Assembly: GCA_027924645.1 (NCBI GenBank) | Contig: BSBN01000254.1 | Coordinates: forward strand, 17,802,501-17,866,500 | DNA length: 64,000 bases | From: Cunninghamia lanceolata | Taxonomy: Eukaryota > Streptophyta > Pinopsida > Cupressales > Cupressaceae | Reading direction: 5' to 3' | Notes under the pieces: generated by a model | What the model was told of the DNA's origin: nothing | The model's input: only the letters and a program-made list of their open reading frames with translations | Database searches by the model: none | In this document: piece by piece, positions 49,601-61,900 of the stretch | Numbering within the stretch: the first letter of the stretch is position 1 | How the letters are laid out: every line of letters starts with the position of its first letter | Made by a program: the position numbers and the translations under genes

Positions 49601-52600
49601 TATTCCGCTGATTAGTGTGCATTTCAACATAGAAGATCTCGGTTGGTTCGCCGCTAGACCCCTCTACATTCCAAGCCCATTTTGGCATTGATCGGATTCA
49701 CTTAGTAATCAGCCACTTTGGCTCAATCGGATTCCATTGTATTCTGTCAGTGGCTTTGCATTCAGTTAGCACACTTATCTGCCAAAGAGGTGTAAATTTG
49801 GGTCGGCTCCGCGGCCTGTGTGCTTCTAGTCAGCTTGCCGCCTCTTTATCCTAGCAATGCATTCATCAAAATAGTCATGAGTAGTCCAAAACACCGTATG
49901 CTCTCACCTTGTCCCCATTGAGAACTGGATGATCAGTAAGTGTCTCGACATTGCATTTGCATTTATATATTGCAAAAAAATCAAAAAAATTGGTGAGAGT
50001 TATTACCCAAGTGTGGGATTCATAGCCTTTCTTATAATTTAGCGTTGTTTGTTAAGAAACACCTCATATTCTAACAATTACGCTGGCTGCAATTTGTTCT
50101 CATAATACTTCATAGACAATTACTTTACTCAATTCTTGTTCAAACAAATTGATTGATCTTCTTTCACTGAGAATATGATTGAAAGGAAGAGTGATTTCCC
50201 TAACTCTCTTTCACTAAGAATATGACAGAGTAAATTCCTCACCATGGAAGCAACACAGACAAGAGGTATCAAATTCAACGATTGAAGAGTTCATCCATTA
50301 GAGAAGAATTTCTGATTTCTGCTAGCTATCCACAAAATAAGTGAACACAAGGAAAACTCTAGCATTGTTAATCCCAAGCTTTATTACCCAATAGTTTCTT
50401 TTATTAGTCCCAAAGAATTAAATCACCCAGAACCTAGTCTTCCCCACTTACGGTGTTCCTTTATTTACCTGCAGACTTCATTATTGTCATGTATTATATT
50501 TTAACCTCACCTGCATTCATTTTTATGTGGCTGCATATTCATTCACCACCCTATGTTTTCATCTCTCCAGGTCCCTGCATTTTCATTTTCTTTTTTGCAC
50601 CATATTAGTACATTGTGGGTTCTCCCGAGAATGGCTAGGCATGGACCAGGTTCAGCCAGGGCACTGCCCTGCCGACCCAGGTACCTTGTAGGTACATCTG
50701 GGCTTTGCTTTGCCCATCCAAAGCTGCTCCAGCTCCTGTTCAATATGGCAACAGCACCAATTCTGCAAGGAGCCATTAACTTTCAGTATTTTAGGGTTAT
50801 TTTTTTCAATGTCATTTTTTATTTTTTTAATGTTTTTGATTAATTAAATTATAAACAGGGGTAAACCAGATTTTGAAAGGATCTAGAACCTTTTACAAAA
50901 AAGGCTTCAGCCAACAAGAGCCGAACACCAGCCAAACTGCCCGGTCAGACCAAACCACAACCAGATTTTGAAAGGATCTGGAACCTTATACAAAAAAAAG
51001 CTTCAACCAACCAAAAGCCGAACACCAGCACAGCTGCAGCCAAGCCACCAAAACAAGTGACTAGACTCTATAACAAAAAAGGCTCCAGTCAACAATAGTC
51101 GAACACCAGCGAAGCAGCAGCCAAGCTGCCGATACAAACCACCCCACAATAGGATCAGCCTCCTACACAACCCCTAGCCTTAACCTAGCAATCCAACCAC
51201 CCTTAACCCAAGTGTGGGATTCAAAGCCATGTTTATTCAGACCTCTTTTGCTTCTTTGAACAATTGACCAAGATACATCATTTTCTAGATCCTCAGGTTG
51301 AGGAGAGAGGGAAGGGCTATCCTCAACCATCGTCCCGATCTGAGTTACCTCATGTGTAGGATGTTTAACCAAAGAAGTCAAATGTTGCACCGAATCCATA
51401 GGTAGAGCAGGACCTTAGACTCACCACCCAATGGTTGCCCTACCGAAATTCGTTCTTGAGAATAAGTATCATCAAGAGAGATGGTTGGAGCCACAACATC
51501 CCTAGGGGGGATCCCTCTCAAGAACAGGGACCATCGAGGATACATCCTCAAGTTTGTCATCCTCAAAAAAATCACCAACAGTCAAGTGTTCGCAAAGGGC
51601 ATTCTACACCAAGTAGCTATATTCTTGTGATGAGATTGGAGGCAATCAGAGGCTAGCCATCCAATAGCAAAGCATCGTCTACAACCGAAGGGAGACCCTC
51701 ATAATCAAGTAGCTATGTCCAAGGTCTATCCTCCACCATCAAGATAATATCCCTAGGGATATCCTTGGAGATGTTGATGTACACAGAAATATGAGCATAG
51801 GTATTAAGGGTGAAAATTAAAGAAATTGAATCCACCTGCAAAAAACAACTAAGAGCATTGCCAATAGATTCAAAACTTTCCAGAATAGGCGTGATACTTT
51901 GAGATTCTGTTAGAGGGTTGAAAGAGGGAAACCATGGCTTGAGTGAGAGGGAATGATGCCCCTACATCCAAACCCTATCATCCAACACCTGTGACCTATC
52001 ATATTCAAATTGAAAGGCTACAATAAAAAATCCCCTAGCACAAGGATATAGTTCAATCTTGCCCTCAGCGAGAGGCCTCGAAGATTCCAAAACCCATTTA
52101 TGCAAGTCAAGAAGGGAAGGCCATAAGTTGATTGAACCTACATATCAAACCTTAACATTTATTAAAAAAATTCATTGTCAATCACATCTTGTCCTACAAT
52201 GACAACAAATGAGGATTAAGAACATGAAAGGGGACAAACCTTCCCAGACATAGGAGGGTGAAATCCTGTCATGGGGTGCATCCCAAGAGAACTAATAGGT
52301 ATCCTTGACCTAACCATGGTTGTATAGTGTTGTGACGTTTTCACAACATCGCCCCATTGCAAATGGGGACCCCCTTTTTTAAGTTCTGGTGTTTTGCCTT
52401 AGGTCTTGGATGATGTCTGAGGACTTTTTATGATGGAGTCTGGTGGTGATCTGGAAGGAGGTTTCTATCAAGACAAGCTCAATGCAACATGAAACCTTGG
52501 CCCCTTGATAGAAGTTGATATCTTGACCCTCAAAGTGACTTGAACTTAGGAAATATTGCAAGAAAGAGCTATAATAACCCAAGGTGCCCTGCTAGAAACT

Positions 52601-55600
52601 GGTGTTTTGATCCTCAATATGCTTTGAACATTGAAGATCTTGCAAGAAAATGACCAAGTAGTCTAGGCGCAAATCTGCATCTGTAGAGCCTCAAATGTGT
52701 GCCTAAGGGAGGAGCTTATGAAATCATCATTGACAACTGACAAATTGGTGCTTGGAGACCTATTGAAGGTTCAAACTTAGTCAAACTTGCTTGAGGAAGG
52801 TAAGGCGCCAATTTCCACTTGCAGAGCCCCAAAAGTGCGCCTAGGGTTAGAGTCTAATTGCTTCAAGGAGTCAAGGCACATTTTATCATCTGAAGAACCC
52901 CAAATGTGCACCTTGTGTAGAGGATGTTAGAAGTTGTAAAGAAAATGGGCGCCTTGAAGAGTTAGACTTCCCAAAGACACCTACCACTACCTAAGTCAAA
53001 GAATTCACTCATCCTAAGCTAGGCGCACTTTCACATCAATAGGAGTCATCTTAAGCGCCTAAGTAAAGCATGCTTGATTTCATGAGTTTTGAGGAGCTTT
53101 TAGTATTAAGACTTCTCCTTGAGCCTTCACAATGGCTTGAATTCATTAAAGTTGAAGTAAATACTTACTTGCATCAAGGCGCAAATTCACATCTCCACAG
53201 TCATCAATGTGCGCCTTGTAAAGAGGGGACTTGAAACCTTGAAATTTGATGTCATCTTGAAGCAGTGAATCCACTGGACACCTATACACTAAGTTGACCC
53301 CATAGTTTGAACAAGTTCACTCACCCAAGCTAAGGCGCAACTTTGCTCCTAAGCAGTCACCTTTTGGCACCTAAAGGGCATTGAGTTTGAGATCATAAGT
53401 GTTGGCGCCCAAGGATGAAGTAGTCTCTTGAAGGCTTTTAACAAGTGTTGGAACCACTGAATGCCAAAAACAAGCCCAAGAAAGTCTAGGCGCATTTTCC
53501 TATCTCTGCAAACCCAAATGTGCACCTCAAATACAAGAGCATGAATCATTGATGAAGGGTCTTTACTTGGTCAAAACAAGCATCTTTAAATATCAATAGG
53601 AGTTTGAAGCCATAGAATTGCACTAGATGAGTTAGGCGCACTTTTCCACTCCTACAACCTCAAATTTACGCCTCAAGGGAAATCACATGAATTGACACCA
53701 TTGAGTGGGCGCCTTGAGAAAGAAACATTCTAAGACATCTTCAATTGTTTGAAAATCACAGAAATGACAAGTATAAGGCCAGTTTAATGTTAGGCGCACT
53801 TTTGCATCTCTACACACCTAAATCTGCGCCCAGATTAGAAAGGTGTTCAATGTGTTAGAAAGTGCTCAAGAAAGGTTCCTATATGCTATGAAAATAAACA
53901 TGAATCAATGGTTTAATACGTTGTTTTCTCTGTGTTGCAGGAGAATTGATGGGGCTGAGAGGACATTGGAGCAAGGCGCCTGGAACCACCTTCATGCAAG
54001 GAGTGGAGTGAAGAGGTAGTCATTGTAGAGGTGACATCACGTTACCACTTCTAGAGATCACTTCAAGTGCATTTCATCATCTACATCAAGAGAAGACATT
54101 CATCTACCAAACTTCAAGTTCTTCCTCAATCTTCAAGTCTCTGAGAAGTCTCCTACTCCAAGTCATTGAAGAGACATCTTCATCTACACTACTCTCCATG
54201 AAGAAGCATTCACAGAAGATCAGCATATATTCTGCCAAGAGAAGAAGTACCACAGAGTTAGGCAAATGAGCAACATGTATCATACGCATCCGACTTACAA
54301 AAGACACAAGGCAAAATCAGCAAGGATACATTCCCAAACGTTCAAGTTCATCAAAGCAATCGCATTCGAAGACATCACACAAATGATCAATTTGGGAATA
54401 TGCCCAAAAGCAAATTGAATAAACTGTTGGAATCCATGAGAGTTGTTGAGGTGGCACCTACGTGGCATGAACATTATCCTCACCAATCACATGTTGCCAC
54501 GTCATCCTTGTCTAAGTACATTGTACCTGCATGCACAAACAAGAGGATAAGGGCGCTCCAAGGGAGGGGTCTTCCAACTCATCATCTTCATCACCTTGGG
54601 CAGCATGCCTTGCTTCCCTCTTCTTTTCTATGTACAAAATGCTAAAAATAGGCATAATTGCCTTGTTGTAAAGATCTGGGCCGTTCATTCACGGATCCAT
54701 CCCGGTCGTCTATTGTATTTTGGAAAACTATATAAAGGCTTTGTTGCCTCATTTGTAAGGGTTGGTAGTTAGTCAGTAGGCAATAGAGAGAATAGAGTAG
54801 TAGAGTAGAGGAGTGGAGAAGGAAGAGACTCTCGAAATTCTCTGAGAGTACTTGATGTTGTTGTAAATATTTCTCAAGATTAATGCAAAGGCATTGGAGA
54901 ATTGAAGCTTGGTGCTAAGTGTTGTCTTGTGGAATAACATGGTTTCTTGTATCTTAATGAAATGGAGAGATGTTTTTAAGTAGATTAGAAGTAAAATAGT
55001 ACTAGCTCATTGATGTAATGCATGTATGTGTTGAATATTTGATCGACTCCTAGCTCATGCTTTTGACATCCATCACTGGTGGAATGTCGTGAAAAAATAG
55101 TCTGAGCTTCATTACATTTTGCTTAAGTTTGGTTGTGGATACGCATTCAAACTGCGCCCGCTGTGGGTGTTTGAATGAAAGTTCATAGCATGAAAACCAT
55201 TCGCTAACCTTAGGAGATTGCACCAACTCCATGTAGTTGTAGGCATTCTTGGTGAAGTGGAGTTAGGTTGATTAAGGAGTTTGTCTATTCATACATCATC
55301 ATTGCCTCTTTGACTTTAGATTAGTTTCTCTAAACCCTTGTCTTTTTCCCCTTTTTTTATATTGTGCATACTTCATCCACACTGAAAGGAGAAATAAGCT
55401 AAATGAAGCAAGAAGAAGTCTACGTAAGTCCCTTTGAGGAAACAGCAATATCACATCATACTAACTGAGGCTATCCTATGAGCAAGTTGAGAACCAAAGT
55501 ACTAGAACCTTGGAGATAACCCACTGGATCACATTTTTTAGCTTTTGGGTATCTTTGTTCAAGACAGGATAGATTACCTTAGTAATTTATTCTAAGTTGC

Positions 55601-58600
55601 ATGTGCATAAAAAACACAACATATAGGTCTTGGGGGAACCATGATCCAAGCTATATGCATCATCCAAAAATTGCCATTCACCAGCACATGTGCACCAAAG
55701 GAGTTGCAGGTAGGTGAAGACACAACTCTAGCAAGGACTAAAGTTGCAGCCAAACCGATGCTCTCAACAACAATCTCACAACTGCCTGAGATCACAATGG
55801 GCGTCACAGCCAAACTAATGCTTCTACCCACCGCCTTGCTTCTACCAATGGGCGTCATAATAGCAACCAAACAACTGTCTGAGGTCGCAATGGGTGTCGC
55901 AGCCAAACTAACGTTGCTAGCAGCCGCATTGCTTCCACCAATGGGTGTCGTAGCAATAGCCACACTTCCGCCATAGGTCATAGAAAGTGGCAGAAAAACC
56001 TTCTTTGAGTGCAGAGGCAGGGTTTCAAAAAGGGGCGGGAGAGGCATTTTGTTTTAATCAATCGACTATGGGAGCTACAAACATTGAGAAGAAGAAACAA
56101 ATTTTTTTTGTTTACCTAGCCTAGCATTACTTTTTTTTTCGATTTCAGATTTTCTAGATATTTGTTTATTTTAAAACATGTAGATGTAGGTATTTGTCTG
56201 GTTTATAATTGTTGTTAATTCTAGTTCAATGGGCCCAAGGACAAGGACTTCCAAATTTGACCAAACATCACCTCTTTGTCAACATGTCATGATGATTGAG
56301 CAACTTATTGGGGGTGAAGGTTATCTTTGGTGTTGTAGTCAAATACCATAACGAGTATAAAAGCTCGTATGGTTGAGTGAAAGCTTACTTGTGTGCAACT
56401 GCCAGCTAAAGAATTAGAATTTGTCCAAGTCCAAACAAACATGGGTTTTCAAATGAACAAGGTCCCTCTCATATCAAACAGCAAGAAGCAATGGATAGTG
56501 CAACCGATATAGCAAAATCAGAATCCCATCCTTTAGCCAAGAAAGGATAACACAAGCCACCTATAAGGTCATCTTCTGCTTCTCCAATAGTAGCTACCAC
56601 ACATCCTTCCATTGTGACACCATCTTCCCAAGATAACAATAGCCCTTTTGTTTCCCACAAAGGAAGCTCATTAGAAGGGGCATTTCAAAATGAGCCAAGG
56701 GCCAATGCAAACAAACACACTATGCATTGCATTTATGCTAATGGGCTTCCTTTCAACCGCATAACATCACCATATTGGAAGGAAACAGTATGGACAATTA
56801 GTCAAACACCCACATGTTATACAAGTCTTAGGTATGAAAAGATGTGCACCACCTTATTGGCAAAAGAAGAATTCGTAGAGACATCATTGCAGCAAATCAA
56901 GGATCCATGGGCTGAAAAGAAGGTGCATTGTTTCTGTTCAATGGAAAGATTGAAAAACCAAGCCATGTTGCAATATGCCCTAAAAGGGCAATGTTTTTGA
57001 AAGTGATTGTGAAAGTTAAATGATGAATGCAAACTTCATTGTTAACATCCTCACATAGGCAATTAAGATGGTGGGTGCTCAAAACATTGTCCACATCATT
57101 AAGGACAATGCTAAAAATAATAGGTAAGCACCTTTTTTTAACACCATTTGTCATCAACTCACTCAACTTGGTGATGCAGAAGATTGGCAACCAAATCAAG
57201 TGAATCAAAGAAATTTACACTAATGTTAAGGAGATTCAAATGTTTGAGAGCAATCATCATATGTCACAAGTTGGAGTTGTTGAAGGTAAGTTAAAGAAAT
57301 TTCAGTATTTAATTTTTTTTAATTTCCTTCAAATTTGTTGTAAATTTTCAATTATTTTATCTATTTTTTATTTGTTTTAAGTTTTTTACACTATTATTTT
57401 GTTGAGACTCAATTTGGTGACAAGCACTAAGTGTCATGGTCATCAACAAACTTTGAAGTGCATGGAGGCAATCAAATTCAAAGAGGGCTCAAAAAGTCAA
57501 AGCATTAGTCCTAATTTTTTAATTTCCTTCAAATTTGTTGTAAATTTTTAATTATTTTATCTATTTTTTATTTGTTTTAAGTTTTTTACACTATTATTTT
57601 GTTGAGACTCAATTTGGTGACAAGCACTAAGTGTCATGGTCATCAACAAACTTTGAAGTGCATGGAGGCAATCAAATTCAAAGAGGGCTCAAAAAGTCAA
57701 AGCATTAGTCCTAAATGATGATTGATGTGCTTGTGTGGATTATCTTTTGAGATTGAGCCTGTGATAGAAAAAATAAAGGTCACAATAGCAGCTCCAAGGA
57801 ATGGACCTACAAAATGTTTTTCAAATAGATGCAAGGAATCATTATTAATCATTGGAACATGATGACCACAACCTTGCATCTCCTAGAATTTGATTTGTCA
57901 CCCAAATATTACAGCATAGAGATACTTTCTTTGTACAAAAGGGTGAAAGGGTATCACAATATAGAGATGTTGAAGTTAATGATGGGTATAAGGCAACATT
58001 CACTAAACTCTAACCATATCCAAATATAAAGGACACAATTGTGGGTGAGTTTGGCAATTTTATAACTTCGAGGAATCATAGTCTTAACCCTCATTGAGAC
58101 AATACAAGAAAGACGCTCATACATGTGGTACTTCCATGGCCAAGGCTCTATTTACCTACAACCTCTTGCAATCAAACATCTATCACAGGTATGCATTTTT
58201 TTATATTTTAACCTTCTTACTTTTCTTTGGCAACCATATATTATATTTTTAGCTGCAAATGTTGTATTGACTTTATCTCCAATCTCAATAGGTTTTGAGT
58301 TCTTCAACTAAGCAGCATTGGAGTAAATACTCATTTATCCACTAAGTCAAATGCAACCAGTTGGCTGCAAAAAAGGTAGAGGGGTTGGTTTATGTATATT
58401 CCAAGTTGTGCCTCCTATCACATAAGCAAGACAAGTACAAGGAGTGGGCGATGAGGAATTGGCTTGTAACCCCTAAGTGTACCAACTTGGATGCTTTTGT
58501 TACGACTTGCCACATTCTTTTTAGAGGATGAGGCCGCTCCTACGCAAGATGCGACAAGTGGGAGTTGCATTATGGCTGCTTGTGGTTCAAACAAACCAAG

Positions 58601-58872
58601 TGATGACTTTGATACTCTTGCTGAAGAGGATTATGAAACTAATTAATTGTAATTTTGTATCAATTTGACATTTGACATTGAATTATCAACTATCTTTATC
58701 ACTATCATCTATGTTTTCAATTCCCTATATTTCTTTTTGCAAACTATGGGTATTTTATATATTGTATGTTAAACCTGGCGATACCAAACCCAAGCAAAAA
58801 AATCATTGTATTGGTAAACCTAAACCCAAACCGAAACCGGCAACTTAGTAAATAAATTGCTAGCTAGATCAG

Positions 58873-58939
<67 letters not shown>

Positions 58940-61900
58940 TAAAAGAAAAACCTATTATTACAATAAGTTTCCTATTATATGGTGAGCCCTCATATGGAAA
59001 AAGGAAATTGCTAAATGATATATAAAGAATTCAATGTTGTAATTAACAATAAATAACAAAAACAAAATGGGCACTAATAAGCCCAATAAACAAATTGGGA
59101 GACAAAAACCCTAACGGCCAAGAGATTAAAACCTACAACAAGTGTGTATGGAGAACTCGCACCATCCAATTGAAGATCGAACATCTCTCGATGCACCGAC
59201 ATTGGAGCTTATCTTGGACATGTGTATCCCCATAATTAATTAATTGGGGCTTCACTTTTCATGTCGACACAATATGCCTAGAAATAGAAAACATATTTTG
59301 TCTATTTTAATCAGAACCTAAGAGATATTTTTAGAGAAAAAATTGACAGATAATTTTTAATATTATCTATATTAAAATGATATATAAGATATACGTAAAC
59401 TTTTATTGTAAATTTTGGTTTTAAATTTAACATAGATTTTAATTATCTTTTAAAAAACTTCAATTCCATAAACTAAATTATTTTAAATAAAACAATGTCT
59501 CAAAAATAAAAGAAATTGAACTAAATCTTAAAATTAAGACTGATTCCTACACAAACCTATAATAAATTATATTATCTATTATAATGTATAACTATATATG
59601 GTGTTTTTACCCATCAAAAAAAAAAACTATATATGGTGTTTTTTAACTATTAATATGGTCTTTACAATTACGCAAAATATCCCCTACACAAAATTGCAAT
59701 GCATCAACGGATAGAATCCCTTTCTTCTCAATCCCCAAACATAACTCCACACTCAATTCCAGGTATTCTAATTATTTGGACCCCAAACGCCAGCGCACCA
59801 AATAATAATCCATGGACCAAGTTGCGTTGCGTGGTCAGCAATCGCAAGATCTCTATCACAAAAAGACAAAGAAACGATAATTTATAACTGTATTTTAAAA
59901 AATGATTGTAATAACACCATCCATTGATATGACGACAAATATTTATTAACTCGATTTTAAATAATTGTCCATTTTAAAACACGTATAAGACATGCAATTT
60001 ATTAAAAAAATTCCTTTTCTATATAAAAATTAGATGCAATACCTTTCTATTTTTATTTTGAATCAAATAGAATATTATAATTCATATATATTATTTACAT
60101 TATAATATACAATGATATTAATTGCATTTTATGATATTCATACTGATAATATATTATATTATATTTATAAATATAATGTATATATTATAAAATAGTCTTT
60201 ATTAATATATTATATTAAATAATATTGTATTATATTTATATATAAACTATTAATATATTATATTAAATAATATTATATTATATTTATATAAAGTTTATAT
60301 ATATTAACAAACTTTTAAATCTCATATCAAGATTAGGGCTAAAGCATTAATGATATTTAGGTTTTCCGCCATTATATATTTACACCAAAGTTTACAAGCA
60401 AGATATTCGCCTTGAGCAAGGACTTCTAATTGTTTCTTGCCAAATCCATCCCCAACGAAACACCCACAGCCTCCTCCCCTCCCCCTGCTTCACCGGTCAT
60501 CATGTCTTGCTATTTTGGCGAATAAAACTTGACCAGATGTTTACAAACAATTGACTAAGGTATGGAGAAATCCCTTTCCCAACGACGACAAAACGAATGG
60601 TCGGATTCCTTTCAATTGTCTTGCATCACTTTAAGCCGCTCTCAACCTTCAATCGTCCCAGGCAACTCCGTCCATTCCAGTAAGGGAACGCCTTCGACAT
60701 GAACATATCATCTAACATTAATAATGAGTTATATGAATATAATATTAATATGTCAAGAAAGTAAATGAGCAACCTACTCCAACTAAGAAAATCCCACATA
60801 AATTACTTGAAAGATTTATCCTTTTCCTTGTAGACTTTGTTGCATGCAGATTTCAATTCACCCATAGTCACCAGGAGACTCCAGTATAGGGAGGAGGGCC
60901 CTGTTCCCAACCCCACATCTTCGGAAGAATATATAAAATATATCTGTAGCATCCATGTACCTGTACCCCTGTGTCTCCAAGTGACCATGAATTATTCACC
61001 ATGTAGAATCTGATTTACCCCCTCCTGTGCATTCATATTGTTACCGTCAATCCAATTTTATTTTTGAAAATGAAGTTTGTAAGTGAGTAATCCTGATCAC
61101 TGGAGGAATATCCAATGCTTCTGGTGTTTCTAATCACATTCAAGAACACTCTGCATGTGTTTGCTACATCCGTCAATGGCTCCAACTATTAGAAAACATT
61201 AGAACTTCCTCTGAGATGCTAATGATGAACTAGAAGGTTGCTTATTGAGCTTTTCATTGAAAATTTAGAATTCCACAGACACAGTAACAGTTTCTGGTCT
61301 TAATATTCAGTTAACAAACCATCTATGGTCATATTGAGGTTGATTCAAGTTGATCTAATCTGCATACAGCTTACCCTACAGCCTCTGTTAAATCTAATGT
61401 GGAAGGTATGCTTGCAGTATAAGTTACAAGTTTAACAATCACTTAGGTCCTGTTTAATCATACTGGGAATTCAACCCTTTTTAGTGAAACAGAAGATTTA
61501 AAGCTTTTTAGTTGTTAGAAGGGCTATCACCGTCTTCAACTTTGAAATTCTTGACATATTAAAACTAAGTCATATTTTTTCATTCAATACAAAGATTTAA
61601 GTCTTTCCTGAACAAAACTCGGTAACAGACAATGAAAATTCGTACCGGACTGCCTTGTGGTGCAGGTTGTTCACCCATAATATCAAATGGATTTGTCGAT
61701 CTTGAAGGCGGACGTGAAATTGGCACTTGTCCCTTCAAATAAAGAAAAAACAGTTGCAAACTCATATAATTCAGCAGACAGCTTCCGTATACAGAAACGA
61801 AGAAATAAAGTATTCAATAAAGTCCTCAAAGTCAAACATTTGGGTTATTAAGATGCTTAATTAATTTGATCTCTTACTGGCAAAGACATTCCCACAGAAG

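Larger units (their letters stand above)
45779..61645 (-). other. 15.9-kb intron of the AGD14-like gene
   Basis: The donor at 61645-61644 (GTACGA) and acceptor at 45780-45779 join phase-0 exons. The intron holds, left to right: AT-rich DNA, a GT-rich tract, LTR-like sequence, a minus-strand LINE, a 2.8-kb LTR, an hAT pseudogene, an AT microsatellite and AT-rich DNA. No intact host exon is evident inside. Confidence 0.8.

Noticed and set aside
50010..50032. A 23-bp near match to 51205-51227 (ACCCAAGTGTGGGATTC)
   Set aside because: Too short to show a second LINE fragment. The flanking sequence does not match.
55592..56047. 151-codon minus-strand ORF and 111-codon plus-strand ORF
   Set aside because: Both overlap a minisatellite of about 120 bp. 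Low-complexity Ala/Thr/Ile composition, no domain or splice context.
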